A stretch of DNA of 5,464 nt, taken from contig WRNK01000100.1 in assembly GCA_009776675.1 (NCBI GenBank), positions 1 to 5,464 of the forward strand. Reading direction: 5' to 3'. The notes beneath the pieces are model-generated. The model was not told the DNA's origin and searched no databases. It saw only the letters and a list, made by a program, of their open reading frames with translations. Shown piece after piece: positions 1-5,464 of the stretch. Positions within the stretch are counted from its first letter, which is position 1. Every line of letters starts with the position of its first letter. This stretch comes from Methanimicrococcus sp. Lineage in GTDB: Archaea; Halobacteriota; Methanosarcinia; Methanosarcinales; Methanosarcinaceae. A program made the translations under genes and the position numbers.

Positions 1-117
1 ATTCTATTTGATGTCTTGATAAAAAAAGCGGTGGCTATAACTTTATGTATCGCAATATGCTATTGTTTAAGACCACAGTGGAAAAGTAAGGAAATAAGTA
101 AGAAAAACGAAAGATGA
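1..117 (+). CDS. C-terminal end of a probable membrane protein (partial, 5' end outside window)
   Basis: Frame 1 is open from the first base to a TGA at 115-117, giving 38 residues; both other forward frames close within the first 20 bases. The peptide has a hydrophobic stretch (AVAITLCIAICYCL, about residues 10-23) followed by a strongly basic polar tail (RPQWKSKEISKKNER). This is the look of a last transmembrane helix with a cytoplasmic tail. The stop lies 16 nt before the HdrD-like gene on the same strand, so the two may be cotranscribed. In Methanosarcina the membrane cytochrome subunit hdrE precedes hdrD, so an HdrE-like anchor is one possibility, but the visible residues do not identify the family. 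Chance openness in this AT-rich stretch cannot be ruled out. Confidence 0.4.
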   Translation: MLFDVLIKKAVAITLCIAICYCLRPQWKSKEISKKNER

Positions 118-133
118 AAAAAGGTTTCAAATT

Positions 134-1411
134 ATGGATTTAATTCAAGAATACACAGACAGATGCTCATTATGTGGTTTATGTGTCAGTGTTTGTCCCA
201 GTTACAACGATAAAAATATCATTCCTATCCTTTGTGCTCATTTGAAGACGAATGACCCAAAAAATGAAAAAGAAAAGGAAATCGAAAAGGAAACCGAAAA
301 AACAGCCTTAAAACCGGAATACGATATTCGCCTCTGCTTTACATGTAATGTTTGTACAAAAACCTGCCCTGAAGATTTGGGAATCCGAAAACTCATCTCC
401 CTGGCGCGTGAAAAGAAAACAAAAGAACACGGACCGACGAAAGAACAAAGTCTTGTAGATCCGTTTTCAAACAACAATATGTATCGAAAAATCGGCGAAT
501 GGGAAGAGCCTGTTGTTTTTGAAAGAGAGGGGCGCCGAAGCGAGATTCTTTATTTTCCGGGATGTGCCGCATCCTGCATGAACAAAGTGATCGGAAAAGC
601 TACGGTTCGTGTTTTAAATTCCGCCGGCGTGGATTATTCGGTGATGAGCGGTGTAGATTACTGCTGCGGATCAATATCATACGGGGCAGGAAACACCGAG
701 CCGCTTCAGAAAATCGGGCAAAAGAATATTGATGAAATTAAAGCGCGCGGTTCAAAAACATTGATTACGACCTGTCCCGGGTGCTACCGTGCATTTAAAT
801 TTATTTACCCCAAAGAATTTGGGGAGTTGGGTTTTGACGTTCTTCAATCCTCCGAGTTTTTTGCCAAATTGATTGATGAAGGAAAATTGAAATTCAAAGA
901 AGACATGAGAAAACACATTTTTGGAAACGGCAAGAATTTAAAAAATGAAAAAATAAAAATATATTATCAAGACCCGTGCCACCTGACACGAACCCTTGGC
1001 ATTTACAAAGAACCAAGACATGCGATTGAATCGATTCCGAATGTGGAATTGGTCAATCCGACGCCGGAAAATTCAATCTGCTGCGGTTTTGGAGGCGGAG
1101 TTCGTATTTCTTTTCCCCAAAAATCATTAGATCAGGCTAAAAAAGTTCACGAAATCGCCAAAAGAAAAGGCAGCGACATTATTATTACAAACTGCGGCGG
1201 CTGTATGAAAAATATCATTGAAGGCGGACGCGGGGAAAAGGACGAAAGCGGCAAGCGAGCCGCAACCGGGCTTCCGATTTATGATCTGACCGAATTTATT
1301 TCCTTAGCCTGCGGCAATGAGCCGACGGAGAGAGATGACGAAAAACTGATTCGGCTGTCAAATAAAGCCATGTCGGAATGCTTAACGAATTATTCTTTTG
1401 AAGATGTCTAA
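134..1411 (+). CDS. HdrD-like iron-sulfur protein (two 4Fe-4S motifs plus two CCG domains)
   Basis: This 425-residue protein has the layout of heterodisulfide reductase subunit D and related Fe-S oxidoreductases. Two ferredoxin-type motifs lie at C11-C14-C17-C21P and C68-C71-C74-C78P. Two cysteine-rich CCG domains follow: the first with C144/C148, CCG at 177-179 and CPGC at 214-217; the second with PC at 281-282, CCG at 316-318 and CGGC at 354-357. In HdrB/HdrD, CCG domains bind noncubane 4Fe-4S clusters that reduce the CoM-S-S-CoB disulfide; both sites look complete here. It differs from the canonical Methanosarcina HdrD as I remember it, so a paralog with another electron acceptor is equally possible. 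It is probably cytoplasmic or membrane-associated, since no transmembrane segment is seen. A Lys/Glu-rich insertion (residues 44-57) separates the two ferredoxin motifs, and a polar tail follows residue 395. AAGGT at 121-125, 8 nt before the ATG, is a plausible ribosome binding site. Confidence 0.85.
   Translation: MDLIQEYTDRCSLCGLCVSVCPSYNDKNIIPILCAHLKTNDPKNEKEKEIEKETEKTALKPEYDIRLCFTCNVCTKTCPEDLGIRKLISLAREKKTKEHGPTKEQSLVDPFSNNNMYRKIGEWEEPVVFEREGRRSEILYFPGCAASCMNKVIGKATVRVLNSAGVDYSVMSGVDYCCGSISYGAGNTEPLQKIGQKNIDEIKARGSKTLITTCPGCYRAFKFIYPKEFGELGFDVLQSSEFFAKLIDEGKLKFKEDMRKHIFGNGKNLKNEKIKIYYQDPCHLTRTLGIYKEPRHAIESIPNVELVNPTPENSICCGFGGGVRISFPQKSLDQAKKVHEIAKRKGSDIIITNCGGCMKNIIEGGRGEKDESGKRAATGLPIYDLTEFISLACGNEPTERDDEKLIRLSNKAMSECLTNYSFEDV
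266..304 (+). repeat. In-frame 12-bp coding repeat (EKEI/EKET/EKTA)
   Basis: A purine-rich tract inside the HdrD-like gene contains GAAAAGGAAATC (272-283) followed directly by GAAAAGGAAACC (284-295) and a third, decayed copy (296-304). It encodes a charged four-residue repeat at about residues 47-58, between the two ferredoxin motifs. It looks like a recent in-frame slippage or duplication in a surface linker. Confidence 0.7.
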
Positions 1412-1507
1412 AACAAAGATGAGAAAGATCTAAAACAAAGATGAGAAATATCTAAAACAAAGATGAGAAATATCTAAAGATGAAAAAGTCTCAAAAGATG
1501 AGAAAGA
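1407..1507 (+). repeat. 22-bp tandem repeat array between the HdrD-like gene and lysS
   Basis: Three contiguous 22-bp units occupy 1407-1428, 1429-1450 and 1451-1472. Units 2 and 3 are identical and unit 1 differs from them at one base. Two shortened, diverged units follow at 1473-1488 and 1489-1507. The shared core is AAACAAAGATGAGAAA. The array starts in the last sense codon of the HdrD-like gene, so its first unit supplies that gene's TAA stop (1409-1411). The unit length is not a multiple of three and there are no spacers, so it is neither a coding repeat nor a CRISPR array. Copy number may vary between strains. Each full unit contains an ATG followed four codons later by a TAA supplied by the next unit. 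Confidence 0.9.
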
Positions 1508-1517
1508 TTTAATAAAA
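1502..1517 (+). promoter_or_regulatory. Possible archaeal promoter (BRE/TATA) for lysS
   Basis: The purine-rich GAAAGA followed by TTTAATAAAA (1508-1517) resembles an archaeal BRE plus TATA box. A start site about 25 nt downstream would fall near 1535-1540 and leave a leader of about 20 nt before the lysS ATG. The surrounding sequence is strongly AT-rich, so such matches arise easily. The call rests on position and resemblance only. Confidence 0.3.
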
Positions 1518-1557
1518 AAGAAGGATTAAGGCAACCATTTCAAAAATATTTGCGAGA

Positions 1558-3159
1558 ATGACAATGACAGAAATTACCCATTGGGCAGATGTCGTCGCAG
1601 AAGAGGCGATGGCAAAAAATAAGAAGAATCTGATTTCGACCGGCATTACGCCTTCCGGTCACATTCATATTGGAAACATGAGAGAAGTTTTGACAGCAGA
1701 TGCTGTCTATTGTGCCTTAAAGGATAAAGGCGAAGAACCTGACTTCTTCTACATTGCCGACAATTATGATCCGCTTCGAAAAGTTTACCCGTTCTTAACA
1801 GAAGAAGCTTATGCCGAGCACGTCGGCAGACCGATTTCAGAAATTCCGTGTCCTTGCGGGCAACATAAAAGTTACTCAGAACACTTTTTAGAACCGTTTT
1901 TAAAATCCATGGAAACGCTTGGCATCACTTCAAGAGTGATGAGAACAGATGAATTGTACAAACAAGGCGTTTTTGTAAAAGCGATTAAAATCGCTTTAAA
2001 AAACAGAGACAAGCTCGCTGAAATCTTAAAAGAGGTGTCGGGAAAAGAAGTTCAAGAGGATTGGAGTCCGTTTAATCCGATTTGTGAAAGCTGTAAAAAA
2101 ATTAACACCGCCAAAGTCACCGGATTTGACGAAACCGAAGAAACGGTCAACTACACCTGTTCTTGCGGCGCGTCGGGAAAAGTCTCAATGAGCGGCGGCG
2201 GCAAATTGACGTGGCGCGTCGAGTGGCCCGCCAAATGGATGATTTTTGGCGTGACGGCAGAGCCGTTTGGCAAAGACCACGGATCCAGCGGCGGATCTTA
2301 TGATTCGGGAATACGCATTGTACGTGAAGTATTCAACGCAGAACCTCCGCTTCCGATCGTTTATGAATGGATCATGCTTGGCGAACAAGGGGCAATGTCC
2401 TCCTCCTCAGGCGTTGTCGTCTCGATTTCAGAAATGCTGGATGTGGTGCCGCCCGAAGCACTTCGCTATCTGATTATGAAAACCCGTCCCGAGAAGCATA
2501 TTAAATTTGATCCGGGGCAGGCTTTGCTTAACTTGGTGGACGAATACGAGCGTCTGCGCGACAAGGAAGACCCGACATCTTTTGAAAAGAGAATCGTTGA
2601 GCTGTCTCAATCCAAAAATGTGCGCCAATCCAAGATTCCGTTTAAACAAATGGTCACCATTTACCAAGTCGCCGGCGGCGATTTAACAAAGATTGATGCG
2701 ATTGCCAAGCGTTCCGGTTTTGACGAAGATGAGGAAATCATCAACAGCATGGCACATAATGTCGGCATATGGCTTGAAAAATACGCACCCGTCTTTGCAA
2801 AATTCGGTGTTAAAGAAACCGTTCCGATTCAGTGTGCTTCGCTTACAAGCACCCAGCGTGCGTTCTTAAACGCTTTTGCCGACGAACTTCAAGCCGCCGG
2901 AAAGGAGTTGACACCGGAAGATGTACAGCGCATTGTTTATGAAACAAAAACGGCAGAAACCCCGATTCGCCAAAACATGGAAAAATACGCAGGCGGCGAC
3001 ATTTCGGCGGCTGAAATTGATCCGAAAAATTTCTTTGCCGCGATTTACACCGCACTTTTGGGACAAAATTCTGGACCAAAAGCCGGCTGGTTCTTAACAT
3101 CCTTTGACAATGCGTTTTTAATCCAAAGATTTAAAGAAGCGGCTGCTTATAGACCCTAA
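1558..3159 (+). CDS. lysS: Lysyl-tRNA synthetase, class I
   Basis: It attaches lysine to tRNA-Lys in the cytoplasm, using ATP. At 533 residues it is a normal length for archaeal class I LysRS, an enzyme unrelated to the class II LysRS of most bacteria and eukaryotes. The HIGH-type motif is PSGHIHIGN at 32-40. Cysteine pairs CPC (98-100), CESC (176-179) and CSC (201-203) suggest metal-binding knuckles in the insertion domain. Other conserved-looking blocks are [13 protein letters not shown] (215-227) and [14 protein letters not shown] (236-249). The KMSKS loop reads AMSSSSG (279-285), without lysine. The C-terminal half (about 325-533) is the helical anticodon-binding region. ATG occurs at both 1558 and 1564; the second may be the real start because it gives [10 protein letters not shown], matching my memory of relatives. 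No strong Shine-Dalgarno site precedes either. Methanosarcina species carry class I and class II LysRS together; only class I is visible here. Also called lysK. Confidence 0.95.
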   Translation: MTMTEITHWADVVAEEAMAKNKKNLISTGITPSGHIHIGNMREVLTADAVYCALKDKGEEPDFFYIADNYDPLRKVYPFLTEEAYAEHVGRPISEIPCPCGQHKSYSEHFLEPFLKSMETLGITSRVMRTDELYKQGVFVKAIKIALKNRDKLAEILKEVSGKEVQEDWSPFNPICESCKKINTAKVTGFDETEETVNYTCSCGASGKVSMSGGGKLTWRVEWPAKWMIFGVTAEPFGKDHGSSGGSYDSGIRIVREVFNAEPPLPIVYEWIMLGEQGAMSSSSGVVVSISEMLDVVPPEALRYLIMKTRPEKHIKFDPGQALLNLVDEYERLRDKEDPTSFEKRIVELSQSKNVRQSKIPFKQMVTIYQVAGGDLTKIDAIAKRSGFDEDEEIINSMAHNVGIWLEKYAPVFAKFGVKETVPIQCASLTSTQRAFLNAFADELQAAGKELTPEDVQRIVYETKTAETPIRQNMEKYAGGDISAAEIDPKNFFAAIYTALLGQNSGPKAGWFLTSFDNAFLIQRFKEAAAYRP

Positions 3160-3175
3160 GCAGCCTTTTATCTTA
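3141..3175 (+). terminator. Hairpin plus T-rich tail at the end of lysS
   Basis: GGCTGCTTA (3141-3149) and TAAGCAGCC (3157-3165) form a perfect 9-bp inverted repeat around a 7-nt loop, followed at once by TTTTATCTT. The TAA in the right arm is the lysS stop codon, so the last codons of lysS make up the left arm and loop. Archaeal termination depends mainly on T-rich tracts, so the stem may instead protect the 3' end of the transcript. The arrangement nonetheless supports lysS ending here as a separate transcription unit. Confidence 0.65.
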
Positions 3176-3179
3176 TATT
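3171..3179 (+). promoter_or_regulatory. Possible TATA element for the hpt-dph2-METTL5 operon
   Basis: CTTATATT lies at 3172-3179, about 60 nt before the hpt ATG. A start about 25 nt downstream, near 3200, would give a leader of roughly 40 nt carrying the GGAG site at 3225-3228. It overlaps the T-rich tail of the lysS hairpin, so termination and initiation signals would be packed together. No BRE stands out. Confidence 0.3.
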
Positions 3180-3197
3180 CCATCCTATATCCCATCC
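3174..3197 (+). repeat. 12-bp direct tandem repeat in a pyrimidine-rich leader
   Basis: TATATTCCATCC (3174-3185) is followed immediately by TATATCCCATCC (3186-3197), identical at 11 of 12 positions, then by further C-rich sequence and TTTTT at 3211-3215. The top strand is almost free of G from 3164 to 3215, in contrast to the purine-rich 22-bp array before lysS. Confidence 0.75.
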
Positions 3198-3238
3198 AAT
3201 ACCCCAATCCTTTTTAGAGAAACCGGAGAAGTGAAATC

Positions 3239-3817
3239 ATGCTTGAGAAATTAAAAAAATCACTTGAAGAAGCACCGGTGATTCAAAAAGAATCCGAAGG
3301 AAAAATTTACAACTATTTTATTCATCCGATATCGGACGGCATTCCAAAAACCGATCCGGCGGTTCTGGAAGAAATTGCGGATTATATTATGAAAGCTGCG
3401 GATTTAAAAGCGGATCGGATCGTCACGATTGAAGCGATGGGCATTCCGATTGCAACAACTCTTTCATTAAAAACAGGTATTCCGGTGACACTTGTTCGAA
3501 AAAGAAAATACGGGCTTCCCGATGAAATAGAGCTGACACAAAAAACGGGTTATTCCGGCGGCAAAATATATGTCAATGGACTGAAAAGGGGTGACCGCAT
3601 ACTCATCGTGGATGACGTCATCAGTGAAGGAGGGACGCTTCTGTCTCTTCTCAAAGAAATCGTCAAAGCCGGCATTGTTGTCACGGGCGTTTTTTGTGTT
3701 ATCGGACGCGGCAGCGGGAAAGAATTGATCAAAAAAGAAACGAATATTGATGTTGTTGTTTTGACGGAAATCGAGGTTACAGAAAAGGGCGTCGTGGTTG
3801 TCGGAGGGGTCGAATGA
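3239..3817 (+). CDS. hpt: Archaeal-type hypoxanthine/guanine phosphoribosyltransferase
   Basis: This purine salvage enzyme transfers the phosphoribosyl group of PRPP to hypoxanthine or guanine, giving IMP or GMP, in the cytoplasm. The 192-residue product is of normal length for the archaeal Hpt group. The type I phosphoribosyltransferase fold is marked by the PRPP-binding motif ILIVDDVISEGGT (121-133), with the acidic pair D125-D126. EAMGIPIA (65-72) fits the pyrophosphate-binding loop, and RKRKYGLP (87-94) is a basic segment seen in archaeal Hpt proteins. The N-terminal MLEKLKKSL and YNYFIHPISDG agree closely with what I recall of methanosarcinal Hpt. GGAG at 3225-3228, 10 nt before the ATG, supports the start. 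Its stop overlaps the dph2 start (ATGA), pointing to translational coupling. A regulatory adenine-type PRTase relative is less likely. Confidence 0.92.
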   Translation: MLEKLKKSLEEAPVIQKESEGKIYNYFIHPISDGIPKTDPAVLEEIADYIMKAADLKADRIVTIEAMGIPIATTLSLKTGIPVTLVRKRKYGLPDEIELTQKTGYSGGKIYVNGLKRGDRILIVDDVISEGGTLLSLLKEIVKAGIVVTGVFCVIGRGSGKELIKKETNIDVVVLTEIEVTEKGVVVVGGVE

Positions 3818-4878
3818 ACCGACTTTTGAATTTAGAAGCCGACGTTTCAAAATCCGTTTCAGAATCCTATGATTTTGAAATCGACACCATTTTTGAAAAA
3901 ATCAAAGACTTGGAAAGCCAAAAAAAAACTGTTGTTGTCGGCCTCCAGTTTCCTGAGGGACTCAAAAAACATGGCTTTCGCATTGCATCTCAAATCAAAG
4001 AAATGACCGGCGCAGAGGTATATATTTCTGCCGATCCGTGCTTTGGTGCCTGCGACTTGGATACGAAGCTGATCGAGTATGTCGACATTCTTTTTCATTT
4101 CGGGCACGCCCCTTTAAATCAAGAGCTTGTTGAAAATAAAGTCTGTTTTATTGAAACGCGTTCCAAAGCGGACGTTTTAAATGCCGTCAAAGCCGCTTTG
4201 CCGCTTTTAACGGAGTCGTCTGTCGGACTTTTAACAACCGTCCAGCATGTTCATCAATTGGAAAAAGCCAAAGCGGAACTTGAAAAAGCCGGAAAAAAAG
4301 TGACCACTGCCGCAGGCGATAAAAGATTGGCATACCCCGGACAAATTCTCGGATGCAATTTTTCAGCCGCACATTCAGAGGATGCCAAAAATTGCGATGT
4401 ATTTTTATATATCGGCAGCGGCAGATTCCATCCGATCGGCATCGCTATTTCTTCAAAAAAACGTGTTGTCTGCGCTGATCCGTTCACGTCGGAAGCCTTT
4501 GAGTTAAATAACCGGCAATTTTTAATGCAACGCAGCGCCGTCATCGGCATCTCTTCCGATGCCGAAACTTTTGGAATATTGATCTCTGTTAAGAACGGGC
4601 AGTATCGAAAAAAATTGGCGCAATCTCTTAAAGAAAAAGCTGAAGCACACGGAAAAAACGCGTATTTGCTGTTTATGGATTTGGTAACGCCTGATCAAAT
4701 GCTTTCTTTTAAAGCCGACGCTTTTATCAATACCGCATGTCCGCGGCTTTCCATTGACGATTCAGGATTATTTCCGGCACCGGTTTTAACGCCGCAGGAA
4801 TTTGAAATCGTGATTGGTGAAAGAGATTGGGAAGATTGGGTCATGGATGAGATATTGGAAGGCGGACAAGACGAATAA
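3814..4878 (+). CDS. dph2: Diphthamide biosynthesis enzyme Dph2 (3-amino-3-carboxypropyl transferase)
   Basis: Archaeal Dph2 is a homodimeric, noncanonical radical-SAM 4Fe-4S enzyme. It cleaves SAM and adds a 3-amino-3-carboxypropyl group to the target histidine of elongation factor 2, the first step of diphthamide synthesis. The three cluster cysteines known in the Pyrococcus enzyme have clear counterparts: C80 in DPCFGACD (74-81), C181 in GQILGCNFSAA (176-186) and C309 in TACPRLSIDD (307-316). Other family blocks are VGLQFPEGLK (42-51), HFGHAPL (95-101), TTVQH (141-145) and IGSGRFHP (200-207). At 354 residues it is of ordinary length, with about 20 extra residues before the first cluster cysteine relative to Pyrococcus. 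The ATG overlaps the hpt stop by four bases, and a strong GGAGG at 3803-3807 sits 6 nt upstream. No dph5 or dph6 lies in the window. Confidence 0.95.
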   Translation: MNRLLNLEADVSKSVSESYDFEIDTIFEKIKDLESQKKTVVVGLQFPEGLKKHGFRIASQIKEMTGAEVYISADPCFGACDLDTKLIEYVDILFHFGHAPLNQELVENKVCFIETRSKADVLNAVKAALPLLTESSVGLLTTVQHVHQLEKAKAELEKAGKKVTTAAGDKRLAYPGQILGCNFSAAHSEDAKNCDVFLYIGSGRFHPIGIAISSKKRVVCADPFTSEAFELNNRQFLMQRSAVIGISSDAETFGILISVKNGQYRKKLAQSLKEKAEAHGKNAYLLFMDLVTPDQMLSFKADAFINTACPRLSIDDSGLFPAPVLTPQEFEIVIGERDWEDWVMDEILEGGQDE

Positions 4879-4890
4879 AAAGCGATCAAT

Positions 4891-5464
4891 ATGAAAAATA
4901 AAAAGCTTGAAATGGTGCTTGAAAAAATCGAAGGATTTGAAACGCCTGATGCTGCCTATGAACAATACAAAACGCCGGCTGTTGTGGCCGCCCCTTTTTT
5001 GCATTTGGCTTATATGAGCGGCGACATTGAAAACAAAACCATTTATGATTTCGGCTGTGGAACGGGAATTTTATCAATCGGCGCGGCGCTTTTGGGTGCA
5101 AAAAAAGTGATCGGCTTTGATATTGATCAAACCGCAATAAATTGTGCGGATCAAAATAAAAAGCGAATGGAAGAGGATTTGTCGATTGAATTTGTTCAAG
5201 CGGATATTTCGGCAATTTCGGATAAAATTGCGTCCAATGAATTGGAAATCGCCGATGTTGTTTTGATGAACCCGCCGTTTGGGGCGCAGGAAAAGGGGAA
5301 CGATCGCCCTTTTTTAAAAGCGGCTTGTGATGCGGGGAGGATTATTTATTCCATCCACAACAAAGGAAGCTATGATTTTATAGAAAAATTTATAAAACCT
5401 GCCGTTATAACAAATTGCTTCATCACGGACTTTCCGATTCGAAAAACTTTTGACTTTCATAAAA
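4891..5464 (+). CDS. METTL5-type SAM-dependent RNA methyltransferase (partial, 3' end outside window)
   Basis: An open frame of 191 codons starts 12 nt after the dph2 stop, in the same frame, and runs off the window. The SAM-binding motif I is DFGCGTG (53-59) in a Rossmann-type start, the acidic strand end is GFDID (75-79), and the catalytic NPPFG is at 127-131. The NPPF signature is typical of N6-adenine or glutamine-N5 methyltransferases. DRPFL (138-142), IYSIHNK (152-158) and the end FPIRKTFDFHK match the order of blocks in human METTL5, which makes m6A in the 18S rRNA decoding region. The archaeal member is therefore likely an rRNA adenine methyltransferase, though the target is inferred. 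By comparison with METTL5 only about 20-30 residues are missing. No clear Shine-Dalgarno site precedes the ATG, but KxxEMVLEKIEGFETP is a typical N-terminus of the family. Translation may depend on coupling with dph2. Confidence 0.88.
   Translation, partial: MKNKKLEMVLEKIEGFETPDAAYEQYKTPAVVAAPFLHLAYMSGDIENKTIYDFGCGTGILSIGAALLGAKKVIGFDIDQTAINCADQNKKRMEEDLSIEFVQADISAISDKIASNELEIADVVLMNPPFGAQEKGNDRPFLKAACDAGRIIYSIHNKGSYDFIEKFIKPAVITNCFITDFPIRKTFDFHK

Noticed and set aside
114..143. Upstream ATG overlapping the TGA at 115-117 as an alternative start for the HdrD-like gene
   Set aside because: This ATG is in a different frame from the gene and stops after nine codons; the ATG at 134 has a suitably placed AAGGT.
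238..477. Minus-strand open frame opposite the HdrD-like gene
   Set aside because: It lies wholly opposite a gene with intact motifs, and its product is a low-complexity Ser/Phe translation of the GAAAAG tract with no recognisable domain.
1407..1507. The repeat array as a CRISPR array
   Set aside because: The units are directly contiguous with no unique spacers, are only 22 bp long and decay at one end; there are no cas genes.
1412..1557. A tRNA or riboswitch in the spacer before lysS
   Set aside because: The spacer is purine-rich repeat with no paired stems of the needed size and no T-loop or CCA-type ends; a T-box would also be unexpected in archaea.
2185..3100. Several short frames on both strands within lysS
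   Set aside because: They overlap a clear full-length class I LysRS and show no family motifs; they are shadows of its codon pattern.
3467..3850. 127-codon minus-strand frame opposite hpt
   Set aside because: It is opposite the conserved PRPP loop and C-terminus of Hpt, and its product shows no motif.
4886..5215. 109-codon minus-strand frame opposite the METTL5-type gene
   Set aside because: The forward frame carries motif I and leads into NPPFG, while the reverse product is Phe/Gln/His-rich without domain features.

Overview
The window looks like AT-rich archaeal chromosome, most likely from a methanogen of the Methanosarcinales, possibly a reduced, host-associated type. The archaeal assignment rests on a class I lysyl-tRNA synthetase, an archaeal-type Hpt, an archaeal Dph2 and a METTL5-type methyltransferase. 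The methanogen assignment rests on an HdrD-like iron-sulfur protein. The genus is my inference; no 16S or mcr gene is present to test it. All readable genes are on the + strand.

Left part (1-1411): the C-terminal end of a probable small membrane protein (1-117) is followed after 16 nt by a complete HdrD-like protein. This has two ferredoxin-type 4Fe-4S motifs and two intact CCG (noncubane cluster) domains, and probably acts as an electron-transfer subunit whose partner is not visible. The spacer 1412-1557 is unusual. It holds a purine-rich 22-bp tandem repeat that begins inside the stop region of the HdrD-like gene, and then a possible TATA element for lysS.

Centre (1558-3169): lysS encodes a full-length class I lysyl-tRNA synthetase. 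It ends in a perfect 9-bp inverted repeat that includes the stop codon and is followed by T residues, a likely 3' end. The next short spacer has a pyrimidine-rich 12-bp direct repeat and a possible promoter.

Right part (3239-5464): hpt (purine salvage), dph2 (first step of diphthamide synthesis on elongation factor 2) and a METTL5-type RNA methyltransferase form a tight operon. It has an ATGA overlap and then a 12-nt gap. The last gene runs off the window, probably missing only its last few tens of residues. LysRS, Dph2 and METTL5 all serve translation: tRNA charging, EF2 modification and probable rRNA modification. Hpt is the metabolic member.

No RNA gene, CRISPR array, insertion sequence or phage gene was seen. 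I did not find a clearly new biological system. The most unusual items are the 22-bp repeat array with its recurrent tiny ORFs, the lysine-free signature loop of LysRS, and the HdrD-like protein behind an unidentified membrane ORF.
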